The notes under the pieces were generated by a model, which was not told the DNA's origin, made no database searches, and was given only the letters and a program-made list of their open reading frames with translations. A stretch of 64,000 nt of DNA from NCBI GenBank assembly GCA_035502775.1, contig DATJUB010000049.1, positions 1 to 64,000 of the forward strand. Direction: 5' to 3'. This DNA comes from 67-14 sp035502775. Its GTDB lineage: Bacteria > Actinomycetota > Thermoleophilia > Solirubrobacterales > 70-9. The translations under genes were made by a program, and so were the position numbers. This document shows, one piece after another, positions 42,226 through 50,546 of the stretch; the stretch's first letter is position 1; every line of letters begins with the position of its first letter.

Positions 42226-42858
42226 CTAGGTCGAATTCGCCTGGGCCACAAGTGCGGCATGTGACGACAACAGGTGTGCGAGTCGTGGTTCCGCTTCGTC
42301 GACGTACTCGTATTGCTCGAAGCGTGCCTGGTTTCGAATGCGCTGAGCTTGGCGGGCAATCTGGGCGTCCCCGGCCATTTCTACGGAGAACAGCATTTCG
42401 ATGCTTGGTCTCAACATCTCGCCTTTGGTTTCGGCGACCCCAGTCTCTAGCAGTCGTTTGAGTATTCGAGATCTGAATTGGTCTGGTTCGACACCACGTT
42501 TGTGGTCCGCTTGGAGCAGGGTTCGCACCTGAGGCATCAGCTCGGCGCCGGGAAGTGCTCGAAGTTCGGGCACGTCTTTGAGCTTGATCTCGAACTCGTT
42601 CAGATGAGGTCGCTCCGGGGCGATTTCGCGAAGCCAGCTTGACGCCTTGGTCGCGGAGCGACGATCGCTGTTCATCCCGACGCGAAATAGCGGATCGATC
42701 TCGGGGGCGCTGGAGATCAACCGATCCAGGAGCTGCGGTCGTATCGCGAGGTCGATGTGTTCGGGCAAAGGCTGTCCCATCAGGGTGAGCGCCCCATTGA
42801 CCTCAGAGAACTGACGGATCAGCAGAAGATTTCCTTCTTCTGGGCTGAACCCCATCAA
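42226..42858 (-). CDS. Hypothetical protein
   Basis: About 210 residues, mostly helical and charged (VRTLLQADHKRGVEPDQF; RQAQRIRNQARFEQY). No family recognised, no signal or membrane segment. The start is unclear: TTG 42858 and the ATG next to it have no strong ribosome site, and the frame stays open upstream to about 43080 without a good start codon. It belongs to a run of unknown minus-strand genes. Confidence 0.5.
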   Translation of the reverse strand: MMGFSPEEGNLLLIRQFSEVNGALTLMGQPLPEHIDLAIRPQLLDRLISSAPEIDPLFRVGMNSDRRSATKASSWLREIAPERPHLNEFEIKLKDVPELRALPGAELMPQVRTLLQADHKRGVEPDQFRSRILKRLLETGVAETKGEMLRPSIEMLFSVEMAGDAQIARQAQRIRNQARFEQYEYVDEAEPRLAHLLSSHAALVAQANST

Positions 42859-43036
42859 TTCGAGCGCCGCACCCGCGGCTATCTCCCCCGAGCGACGAGT
42901 GGCCCGGGCGCTCGGTGAAGACGCCGCCGGATCGGTGCCCGAACGAGTCGCATTGGCGACCCTCGCACGAGGGGTCAGCGAACTCGGGATCCAGGAAGTC
43001 CTTGCGCGAGTAGCCGGGCCCGCGTCCGACTGATGG

Positions 43037-43339
43037 TCAGGGACCTGGGCTAAACGGTCTGATCGACCAATCGAGTTGGACGATCATGCTGGCGACCGCG
43101 GCCGCCTCTTCGTCAGTCATGGCCGCAGTGGCCTCGGGGATACCGCCCTCCCCGTCCGTGAGTTGATCCATGATCTTCACGTAGCTTTCGCGATTCTCTG
43201 GCTCAACGAAATCGTCAGCGAGAAGTGGCGCCAGTTCGAGGCCGGCGTACTGGAGACGGGCTTGGATGGGTCCGGCGCTTCCAGCCAGGCAATCCACCGC
43301 TTTCGCTACTCGTTCTTGAACTGAGTGCTCAGACGACAC
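43037..43339 (-). CDS. Small hypothetical protein
   Basis: A 100-residue acidic, helical protein from GTG 43339 (MSSEHSVQERVAKAVDCLAG onward). It has no cysteine-rich, membrane or known motif. Function not recognised. It starts 42 bases after the stop of the gene at 43382 on the same strand, so the two may be co-transcribed. Confidence 0.5.
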   Translation of the reverse strand: MSSEHSVQERVAKAVDCLAGSAGPIQARLQYAGLELAPLLADDFVEPENRESYVKIMDQLTDGEGGIPEATAAMTDEEAAAVASMIVQLDWSIRPFSPGP

Positions 43340-43381
43340 GGAAGCAACCTATCGTCGATGTCGGATGAAGTCTGGGGCCGT

Positions 43382-44278
43382 CTACGCCCCGGGCTTCTTG
43401 GGGGTGATTGACCAGAGGCGCTTCAGTGCGTTGGTGCCTATGGCATTCAGATCCAAACCGGCCATTACGATGAACCGGTCTACTCCGTACTGGGTCATTT
43501 TGGTGGCGGCGTCCATGATCCTGGTTAGTTCGGCAGCGTCGGGGTTCGCCCAAGCGCGAAAGTGGCCGGGCTCGTACTCCTCGCCCACCTCGAAACTGCT
43601 GGTGGCAACGAGAAACCAGCTCTTGCCGTGGGTGCCTGCGCTTGCGAAACGCCAGATCGCCTCGAGATCGTCCTGGTCGGCGCCGATCTTGGCGGCACTG
43701 TTTCGAACAAGGTCGATGAACTTGAGATTGAAGCTCTTGATCTTCGAGAAGTCGAGTTCGGCCGGGAGTCGCTCCTCCATCAGACTGAGACGTTCCTGTG
43801 TCACCACGTACCCCTCTGTGTTGCCATCGGCCTTCAGTCCCAGGGACATCTGACGAAGGTCGTTCGAGACGAGCCCTAGGTGTCTTGACACCCGTTCTTC
43901 GGACCGGTTGGGGGTGAGGACCCATACCGCTTGCGCCGCAGATTCGAGCGCCGATCGTCCGAGCGCGAAGCAGGGCCGGGTCCTGATCTCTGCCTTGTCG
44001 CCGTCTTTCACATCTAGGGGCACGATTAGATCCGCCCAGACCGCCAGGTGCTCACTCGCAGCTTTCAGGTAGCCGAGGGTCCACGCCGAACACTTCTCCC
44101 AGTTGAACAATTGATCATCTGCCGCCAAGGGGCTCGCTGCGGCGGGATCTAGAACCGCATCGAGCATGAACCCTGACAACCGTGCCCTTTGTGCCGTTTC
44201 GACCCAGGCCCTGGATTGGTCTTCACTCACCACGCGATTATGGTCGGTGACGTCACAAATTGTGACGCCGAGTGTCAT
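43382..44278 (-). CDS. Hypothetical protein
   Basis: A 298-residue soluble protein from ATG 44278. A central helical part (SAWTLGYLKAASEHLAVWAD; FALGRSALESAAQAVWVL) resembles the helical HEPN-like or surface-sensing folds only in a general way. No catalytic motif is certain. It contains ASAGTHGKSW near residue 213. Probably real because the frame is long and in a consistent orientation with its neighbours. Confidence 0.6.
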   Translation of the reverse strand: MTLGVTICDVTDHNRVVSEDQSRAWVETAQRARLSGFMLDAVLDPAAASPLAADDQLFNWEKCSAWTLGYLKAASEHLAVWADLIVPLDVKDGDKAEIRTRPCFALGRSALESAAQAVWVLTPNRSEERVSRHLGLVSNDLRQMSLGLKADGNTEGYVVTQERLSLMEERLPAELDFSKIKSFNLKFIDLVRNSAAKIGADQDDLEAIWRFASAGTHGKSWFLVATSSFEVGEEYEPGHFRAWANPDAAELTRIMDAATKMTQYGVDRFIVMAGLDLNAIGTNALKRLWSITPKKPGA

Positions 44279-44440
44279 GAAGGTATGGCGCTGAGCGTCA
44301 CGATCCTGGAGTCCCGCATCGCTTGTCTAACTGATTCCGGTAGACACGGGTAGATTTCCTTAGACAGCTTCCGGCAGGGTTGCCCGGACGATCGCAGACC
44401 GGCCGGTGGGTACCAATCAGGGCTTCCGGCCGTTTGAGCT

Positions 44441-45325
44441 TCAGGCGGCCCAGCCCATTGGACCAGACTTCCGTCGGACTTCACATCGATAGGCGTGATT
44501 CCATTGAGTACTGAATGCATCCAAGACGCCATGCCACGCCTCTAAACCGCGGGCGTCTAAATCCTCGAGGCTGCTGCCACCGCTCTGGAACGCTTCGTCG
44601 CATACAGAGGCGACTTTGAGCCACCCTGATGAACTGCCGTCGTCCCGAGTGGACACGAACCGATCCCACTCGTCGGCGTCAGGTCCACTGCCACCTCGCG
44701 CCCGACCAAATGTGCTGACCGCTTCTCGCACGAGAATCTGCCAGTACCAGTAGGTCCTATCAGGCACCGCATTGGCCTTAACCGCCCAGCTGATCAATGC
44801 CTGGAAGTCACCCGCATACTGGTCCGAAAGTGAGTTCAAACTCTCGCTGGCTGCCGAATCGGACCACCCCTTCTGGACGAAGATGTGGGTTCTAAGCCGT
44901 TCAACGACGTGCTCAGACCAAATCAAGGTCTGCATGGATTCATCTGCATTCGCGTATCGTTTCCTGGTTGGAGGAGCCACGCTCAACTCCGCCAGTTCGT
45001 GACAGCAAACTTCGAAAAGTTCGGGTCCTTCCTCCCCGACGGAGAATTCTCGAACCACGGCCGTCGGAACTTCGTCCGCAGCGATGAACCCCATGCCGAT
45101 TCCCTCGCCATGTCCTTGCCGAACAGATTCCATCTCCGACCAGTCACGAAACTCTCGTTCTGACAGGAACTTGCGTAGAGCCGCTTTGTAGTCGCGGGCA
45201 ATGACCAATCGCCCACGATCAGGTCGGCCCCAGGTCGACGAAGCTAACTCAGCCCAGAACTGACGAACTCGATCCTCGACTCGAGGTTTCAGTCGACCGT
45301 AGATGTCTAAATCGCTCAGCACCAC
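44441..45325 (-). CDS. Hypothetical protein with a HELAE segment
   Basis: A 294-residue soluble protein. ELFEVCCHELAELSVAP near residues 102-118 resembles a metallopeptidase HExx helix but lacks the second His at the usual place. The middle and C-terminal parts are rich in Trp (WGRPDRG, RTYWYWQ, EAWHGVLDAF). No family recognised. GTG 45325 is followed by another GTG, either could start the protein. It is divergent from the membrane protein at 45435. Confidence 0.55.
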   Translation of the reverse strand: MVLSDLDIYGRLKPRVEDRVRQFWAELASSTWGRPDRGRLVIARDYKAALRKFLSEREFRDWSEMESVRQGHGEGIGMGFIAADEVPTAVVREFSVGEEGPELFEVCCHELAELSVAPPTRKRYANADESMQTLIWSEHVVERLRTHIFVQKGWSDSAASESLNSLSDQYAGDFQALISWAVKANAVPDRTYWYWQILVREAVSTFGRARGGSGPDADEWDRFVSTRDDGSSSGWLKVASVCDEAFQSGGSSLEDLDARGLEAWHGVLDAFSTQWNHAYRCEVRRKSGPMGWAA

Positions 45326-45434
45326 GTGAGCTCGCCATTTCCAGGTGCGTAGTTGATCCTACGAGTCTGACGGGAGGACCGGCGGTCAAAACCAGCTGCA
45401 AAAATCCACTGGCCCCACTCGCGAATCGATTGGG

Positions 45435-45992
45435 TTGCCGCCTCCTCCCCCGCTAACTTCCGAGTCTGTGGATATTGGCGAAGCATCCCAAGTGCTCATA
45501 CCTGCTGCCGCCGGACTGTTCGGTGCATGGTGGGGAGCATCCATAACTCGAAAAAGTGCGCGGGAAGCAGCAAAGCATGTCGAGCAAATTCAACGCCGGG
45601 CAGACATCATCGAACTCCGAGCAGCCGCCCGCCTCTTGACCGAACAACTGCGAGACACAAACATCATCATCAAGCAGTCCATCGAGTCCGAACGCTGGAT
45701 ACTCCCCCATTCGTCGGCCTTCGATCGAACAGTATGGGACACCTCTCGTGTGGCCCTCGCCAGACTTGTAGATGAACCCGAGTGGAACGCAATTCTCAGG
45801 GGCGTCGACACTGCAATCGGGTTCGAAAGCATGGCCATAGAGTTTGAAGGACCCCTCGTAATCGAGGATCAAAGCGCGATGCTCAAATCGTTCTCGAACG
45901 AAGTTGGTCAGGCCATTGATCTCCTACGTCGATATCGAGTCGCTGGAGATCTGATCCAGGACGACCTCGGCATGGGCATTCGCTCGCTCTGA
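45435..45992 (+). CDS. Hypothetical membrane-anchored coiled-coil protein
   Basis: About 185 residues. A single hydrophobic segment (VLIPAAAGLFGAWWGASI) near the N-terminus is followed by a helix with heptad character (REAAKHVEQIQRRADIIELR). The start is uncertain between TTG 45435 and GTG 45468, neither with a good ribosome site. No family recognised. Tandem repeats lie just after its stop. Confidence 0.5.
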   Translation: MPPPPPLTSESVDIGEASQVLIPAAAGLFGAWWGASITRKSAREAAKHVEQIQRRADIIELRAAARLLTEQLRDTNIIIKQSIESERWILPHSSAFDRTVWDTSRVALARLVDEPEWNAILRGVDTAIGFESMAIEFEGPLVIEDQSAMLKSFSNEVGQAIDLLRRYRVAGDLIQDDLGMGIRSL

Positions 45993-46009
45993 AGCCCCGA
46001 GTTCACCTG

Positions 46010-46055
46010 ACCTGTGTCGATCCCGTGTCGTCACCTGTGTCGAATCCGTGTCGCT
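46010..46055. repeat. Two tandem 23-bp repeats containing GTGTCG
   Basis: 46010-46032 and 46033-46055 agree at 19 of 23 positions. Each contains CTGTGTCGA and CCGTGTCG, so GTGTCG occurs four times. It follows the stop of the gene at 45435. Confidence 0.6.
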
Positions 46056-46148
46056 CCACATGCGCATCTCGCGATGAGGACCCTTCGGTTCATTTGGACT
46101 TGAGGATCAATCCACAGCTAGGTTGATTCTGGATACCAATCTGGTGAG

Positions 46149-46295
46149 CTAGGAGTAGCTGCCGTCGCGGATCAGGGCAACATCAATTGCCGAAGAATTC
46201 GGTGTCGCCTTGGCTTCGGTAGGCAGGGTCGCTTTCGCCATGGCTGAACCGCCTAGAAGTATCGAGACGGCACCCAGGAGCGATAGGACGATCAT
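46149..46295 (-). CDS. Possible small exported peptide
   Basis: A 48-residue frame from ATG 46295. The first 22 residues (VLSLLGAVSILLGGSAMAKA) look like a signal peptide with cleavage after AKA, and the mature part would be about 26 residues (TLPTEAKATPNSSAIDVALI and a short end). The ribosome site is poor. Too short for standard gene finders; support is only the clear signal-peptide pattern. Confidence 0.35.
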   Translation of the reverse strand: MIVLSLLGAVSILLGGSAMAKATLPTEAKATPNSSAIDVALIRDGSYS

Positions 46296-46370
46296 CCTCA
46301 GAATCTCAACCGAGCGACGAGTGCGAGCTTTCGCGGTATCGCTGCGAGGTCCGAAGGTTGTCGACCACTG

Positions 46371-46604
46371 TCAGCTTGGATCGTCGCTACTGCGTTGAAT
46401 GCGCTTCTTCAGTACTCCGACCACCACTGAACCCAGCACGAGAACTAGCAATCCCCCAGCGAGGACGCCACGAACCGGCGACGACTTCCGGCCCGAGCCT
46501 TCAGTGCTGAAGCTCATTCCGCCCAAGGTGGCCTTGTAGACAAAGTAGGCCAAGATGCAAGCTAGAACCCCGAACATCGCGTAGACGAACAACTTGGTTG
46601 CCAT
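46371..46604 (-). CDS. Small two-span membrane protein
   Basis: A 77-residue protein from ATG 46604 with two membrane spans (VYAMFGVLACILAYFVY; VLAGGLLVLVLGSVVVGVL) joined by a short polar loop and a basic C-terminus (KKRIQRSS). No family recognised. The frame is open upstream but the extra part is low complexity. Confidence 0.5.
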   Translation of the reverse strand: MATKLFVYAMFGVLACILAYFVYKATLGGMSFSTEGSGRKSSPVRGVLAGGLLVLVLGSVVVGVLKKRIQRSSDDPS

Positions 46605-46970
46605 GGGCAAGCTTCCAAGTATTTCTCGATACTGCTTCAAGCGACACCCTCCGTTGGACCGTTGTGAATCTTCAATGTGACTCCCGGGCCGTCGGATGGC
46701 CTGAGTGTTCTCGAAAGTTGGGCCCCCCTGGATCTCCCCCGTTTCCGGCGACCGGCCCTCGAACCACCCTCCGATGTGATCTGGCGTTCGGGATCGCAGA
46801 CCAGTTTGGTCCTGACCAATTGACGGCCGAGCCACGAACTCCCGGCACGGCTCCTTCGGAGCAACGCAAGGACCAGCGGGTCGATTGAGCGGCTCACTTT
46901 TCTCCGACAGCGCCCTGTGCTAGATACGCGTCGTCGGCCGTGTCAAAAAAAGCGCTGCATACGAATCCGT
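46605..46970. other. Intergenic stretch with no recognised gene
   Basis: About 365 bases. A minus-strand frame (46637-46897) is open but its product is Arg-rich with no motif and no ribosome site. Nothing else seen. Confidence 0.4.
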
Positions 46971-47849
46971 CTACTGCTCGATAACCAGGGACGCCAGGGA
47001 CTCGATGCCTTCGCGCGAACTGGCGACGACCAGGAAACGCTTCGCGTGGCAGAAGAGCGCGTCGGGGACTCCGGTCAGTTCGGCCAGTTCCTTCTGTTCG
47101 AGGCCGGCCCATTTGGCCGGCAGGTCTTGCCTGTTCTCGAAGGTGCCCAACTGCTTGGGTACCGTTTCGAGGCCGTATCCCTGCCGCTTGGGATAGATGA
47201 CGAAGAGCGCTTCGGGTGCTTCGGTGACGACGACCTGCTTCCACGGCACATTCTGTGAGAGCTCGATGATGCGCGGGTCCTCCGCGCCGGCGATTGCCTC
47301 GCGGACGAGACGTACCGCCTTCAGCCCGGAGGTCGCCGAGGCGATCTCGCGCTCGAGGATCCCACCGGCGAGCTCGATCGCGGCGTCGAAGCGCTCTCGT
47401 TCTTGTTCCTCGGTCAACTCCTCGTCCCATCGTGAGTTGAAACCGCCGATCACGGCATTGACGTTCATCGGGCGAACGCCCTCGATCAGGGACTGGCTGA
47501 TCTGCTGTCCGGTGTCATTGGCATCGACGGGCTGAACGAGCGTCTGCTCGACCGCATCGGCAACCTCGGCATCGCCGCAGATGCGAGCACCATATTCACG
47601 CCAGATCAGGCCGAAGGAGGCGTAGCCGATTCCGTTCTCCCTCGCCAGGTCGAACTCGCGCTGGTGATGGTCGAAATCCCCGCTGGAAGGGTCATGGCTG
47701 AAGCCGACGTCGATTCGCATGTCGGCTCCGGCGAGAATCTCGCGGTTGCGGGTGCGAAGAACCTCGACCGGTTCAGGCAACAGCTTCATCGCCGCGATGG
47801 CGAAGACTTCGTCGGCATGAAAGGAACCGTTGTGTGTGGCGATCAGCAT
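46971..47849 (-). CDS. MYG1/UPF0160-family metal-dependent hydrolase
   Basis: A 292-residue protein. THNGSFHADEVFAIAAM (about 5-21), RIDVGFSHDP (about 45-54) and FDHHQREF (about 59-66) are the metal-site blocks of the MYG1 family, which is related to DHH phosphoesterases and has 3'-5' exonuclease activity in eukaryotes. In bacteria the role is not settled. GC content and codon use here return to the window's norm. Confidence 0.88.
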   Translation of the reverse strand: MLIATHNGSFHADEVFAIAAMKLLPEPVEVLRTRNREILAGADMRIDVGFSHDPSSGDFDHHQREFDLARENGIGYASFGLIWREYGARICGDAEVADAVEQTLVQPVDANDTGQQISQSLIEGVRPMNVNAVIGGFNSRWDEELTEEQERERFDAAIELAGGILEREIASATSGLKAVRLVREAIAGAEDPRIIELSQNVPWKQVVVTEAPEALFVIYPKRQGYGLETVPKQLGTFENRQDLPAKWAGLEQKELAELTGVPDALFCHAKRFLVVASSREGIESLASLVIEQ

Positions 47850-47967
47850 GCCGGCGACTCTATTCGTGATCGTTTCGGAGCACTGGCACCACTGGCCGTG
47901 ATGGAAGGAATCGAGGCCTCGCGGGGCGACGAATGTGCATGCGCGTCGCCTCCGAGCGCTCAGAAAC

Positions 47968-48336
47968 TCAGCTGAGCCCCCGGTCGTAGTCGGCGCGGGC
48001 TTCCAGCACCGTTTCCATGTTGTCCTTGGCCCATTGGGTCAGGGCGCCGAGGGGTTCGAGCAGTCCCCGGCCTGATGGGGTCAGTTCGTACTCGACGTGT
48101 GGCGGGATGACGGGAAAGACCGTTCTCTTGACCAGGCCGTCGCGCTCCAGGGCCCTGAGGGTCTGGGTGAGCATTTTCTGGGAGATCCCGTCGATCTGGC
48201 GTCTCAGCTCGGAGAATCTCTTGGTCCCGCCTTCGAGGGCGCCGATGACCAGGACCGTCCACCGGTCCCCTATCCGGTCCAGCATCGCTCTTGTCGGACA
48301 GTTCCGGTCATACGGGTCCCAATCAGGCTTGTTCAT
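47968..48336 (-). CDS. HxlR-family transcriptional regulator
   Basis: A 122-residue winged-helix regulator with CPTRAMLDRIGDRWTVLVIG, FSELRRQIDGISQKMLTQTL and YELTPSGRGLLEPL, the standard HxlR blocks, including the conserved Cys near the N-terminus. ATG 48336 is chosen because GAGGGGG lies ahead. It is divergent from an NmrA-like reductase, which it probably controls through the 140-base gap. Confidence 0.92.
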   Translation of the reverse strand: MNKPDWDPYDRNCPTRAMLDRIGDRWTVLVIGALEGGTKRFSELRRQIDGISQKMLTQTLRALERDGLVKRTVFPVIPPHVEYELTPSGRGLLEPLGALTQWAKDNMETVLEARADYDRGLS

Positions 48337-48476
48337 GTCGCCCCCTCGATTCATGGTTACCACCAAGTGCCTTCTTTACATTCGCAACTTAGTTACCTAC
48401 AGTGACCGATGTCAACAAATTCTCTTGATCGGAGGCACACGATGAGTCGGATCGACGGTGTTCTCGGAAGGAAAAC

Positions 48477-49319
48477 ATGACTCAGATAGCCGTAACCGGC
48501 GCCACCGGCGCCGTGGGTGGAGAGGCCGCCCGAATCCTCGCCGGCCGCAAGATCGATCAACGGCTGCTGGTGAGAAACCCGGCCGACGCGCCCGATCTGC
48601 CCGGAGCCACGGTCGTCCGGTCTTCGTACGGGGATTTCGAAACAGCCAGGAATGCGCTCGAAGGAACGACGCATCTCTTCATGGTCTCGGCGGCCGAGAG
48701 TGCCGACCGGATGGAACAGCACCGCACGTTCATCGACGCGGCGGCACATGCCGGCGTCGAACACATCGTCTACACCTCCTTCCAAGGGGCTTCACCCGAA
48801 GCGGTCTTCACATTGGCACACGAGCACTTTGAAACCGAACGGCACATCCGGGCATCCGGCCTGAGATGGACCTTTCTCCGGGACAGCTTCTACATCGACT
48901 TCCTCCCCATGCTCGCCGGTGACGATGGTGTGATCCGCGGCCCCGCCGGAGATGGCCGTGTCGCCGCGGTCACCAGGGCCGATGTCGCCCGGTCGGCGGT
49001 CGCGGTTCTGCTCGATCCGGCGAAGCACCTCGACTCGACGTACACCCTCACGGGTCCCCGGGCGATCTCGATGCCCGAGGTCGCTCGCGCTGTGGAGCGC
49101 CATTCCGGCAGGCCCATCTCGTTCCTGGACGAGACGATCGAAGAGGCATACGAGTCGCGCCGGAAGTGGAACGCGCCGGACTGGCAGAACGACGCCTGGG
49201 TCAGTACCTACACGTCGATCGCGGCGGGCGAAGTCTCCGAGGTCACTGGAGACGTCAAGGCCATCACCGGCGGAGACCCCGAGTCACTCGACGACTTCCT
49301 TTCAGAAGCGGCGCCGTAG
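48477..49319 (+). CDS. NmrA-like NAD(P)-binding oxidoreductase
   Basis: A 280-residue atypical SDR with GATGAVGGEAARIL at the N-terminus, VVRSSYGDF near 47, and a later YTSFQGASP segment. It lacks the YxxxK of classical SDRs and belongs to the NmrA/azoreductase-like group. These use or sense NAD(P)H; the substrate is unknown. Paired head to head with HxlR, a common arrangement for redox or aldehyde response. Confidence 0.85.
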   Translation: MTQIAVTGATGAVGGEAARILAGRKIDQRLLVRNPADAPDLPGATVVRSSYGDFETARNALEGTTHLFMVSAAESADRMEQHRTFIDAAAHAGVEHIVYTSFQGASPEAVFTLAHEHFETERHIRASGLRWTFLRDSFYIDFLPMLAGDDGVIRGPAGDGRVAAVTRADVARSAVAVLLDPAKHLDSTYTLTGPRAISMPEVARAVERHSGRPISFLDETIEEAYESRRKWNAPDWQNDAWVSTYTSIAAGEVSEVTGDVKAITGGDPESLDDFLSEAAP

Positions 49320-49388
49320 CACGAGGGGGAACTGTCCATCAGCTCGGAATGTCACGGCCGATACCCGGTGTCGGCAAGGTCCGGGCGG

Positions 49389-49394
49389 TACTGT
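49389..49394 (+). promoter_or_regulatory. -10 box for a leaderless start
   Basis: TACTGT ends seven bases before ATG 49402, with no ribosome site. Confidence 0.45.
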
Positions 49395-49401
49395 CAATCC
49401 C

Positions 49402-49839
49402 ATGACGGTCAAACGGATGGAACACATCGGCATCGTCGTCGAGGACCTCGATGCCGCCACGGAATTCTTCCTCGAACTGGGACTCGTGAAGCAGGGCGGC
49501 GCGAAGGTCAGTGGCGAAACGGTCGACCGCATCAACGGTCTCCGGGGCGTTCAGGCGGAGATCGCGATGCTGGCGACACCGGACGGCGACGGTGTGGTCG
49601 AGCTGGCCAGGTATCACGCTCCTCCCGGTCCGGCCGGTGATCCCGACGCTCCGGCGAACACCCCCGGTATCCGCCATCTGCTGTTCAGGGTCGACGATCT
49701 GCGCGACACTCTGGCCCGCCTGCAGGAGCACGGCGCGGAGCTGGTCGGAGAGGTCCAGAACTATGAAGACATCTACCTGCTCTGTTACCTCCGCGGTCCC
49801 GAAGGGATCATCATCGAGCTCGCGGAGAAGCTCACCTAG
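49402..49839 (+). CDS. VOC-family (glyoxalase/dioxygenase-like) protein
   Basis: A 145-residue VOC protein with two beta-alpha-beta-beta-beta modules: MEHIGIVVEDLDAATEFFLE at the start and RHLLFRVDDLRDTLARL later. Likely metal ligands are His8, Glu60-type and Glu in GIIIELAE. The substrate is not apparent. The open frame extends far upstream but homology begins here and a leaderless-type promoter fits. Confidence 0.87.
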   Translation: MTVKRMEHIGIVVEDLDAATEFFLELGLVKQGGAKVSGETVDRINGLRGVQAEIAMLATPDGDGVVELARYHAPPGPAGDPDAPANTPGIRHLLFRVDDLRDTLARLQEHGAELVGEVQNYEDIYLLCYLRGPEGIIIELAEKLT

Positions 49840-50447
49840 AGGAGCTTCTGGGCCCGCCGGTAGCGGATGTGCGTGGCGAGTGGCGAATGCAGCACCTCGA
49901 CCGGCTCCATTTCAAAGGATTCGATGCCGTCGAAGATGCGTTCTCCCGATCCCAGCAGGACGGGAGCGATGTCGAGGGTCAGCTCGTCGATCACCCCGGC
50001 GGCGAGGGCCTGCCGCACAGTCGAGGCCCCGCCCGCGATGTCCACTCCGTCCTCTCCGGCCGTCTCCCGCGCCAGCGCGTAGGCGGCGTCGAAACCATCG
50101 GTGACGAAGTGGAAGGTCGTGCCGCCCTCCATCTCGATCGGCTCGTGGGCGTGATGGGTGAGCACGAACACGGGGGCGTGATACGGCGGCTCGGGTCCCC
50201 ACCATCCGCGCCAGTCCTCGTCCCATTCGCCCCGGATCGGCCCGTACATGTTGCGTCCCATGACGTAGGCGCCCCGGGGACGCATGAGCCACGCGGCCGC
50301 GGTCTCGTCGGCCTTGTTGGCGCGATCGTCACCCAGGTGCCAGAGATGATTCTCCTTGCCGCCCTTGCCGAGCGGATCGTCGCGGCTCTGGTCCGGTCCG
50401 GCGACGAATCCGTCGAGCGAGATCGACATGTGGCAGGTCGTGTCCAT
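49836..50447 (-). CDS. RibD-C/dihydrofolate reductase-like protein
   Basis: A 203-residue protein with MSISLDGFVAGPDQ at the N-terminus, GAYVMGRNMYGP, VFVLTHHAHEP and DIAGGASTVRQALAAGVIDE, the usual pattern of the RibD C-terminal/DHFR-like fold. These reductases use NADPH; the substrate here is unknown. Its stop overlaps that of the VOC gene. Confidence 0.9.
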   Translation of the reverse strand: MDTTCHMSISLDGFVAGPDQSRDDPLGKGGKENHLWHLGDDRANKADETAAAWLMRPRGAYVMGRNMYGPIRGEWDEDWRGWWGPEPPYHAPVFVLTHHAHEPIEMEGGTTFHFVTDGFDAAYALARETAGEDGVDIAGGASTVRQALAAGVIDELTLDIAPVLLGSGERIFDGIESFEMEPVEVLHSPLATHIRYRRAQKLL

Positions 50448-50546
50448 GTGTTGTCCTTCGTTGAGGTTCGACTTGCGGGCGGTCGGCGCAGCGTAGTCAA
50501 CCTCCCGGGTGGAGGCAAGACGCGTGTGCCGGGTCGGCCGACCGCA

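Noticed and set aside
46637..46897. An 86-codon minus-strand frame
   Set aside because: Arg-rich product, no ribosome site, no recognisable domain.
48337..48476. Possible HxlR operator (GTTAC and GTGAC five bases apart)
   Set aside because: Arms are short and imperfect, and no second copy supports them.
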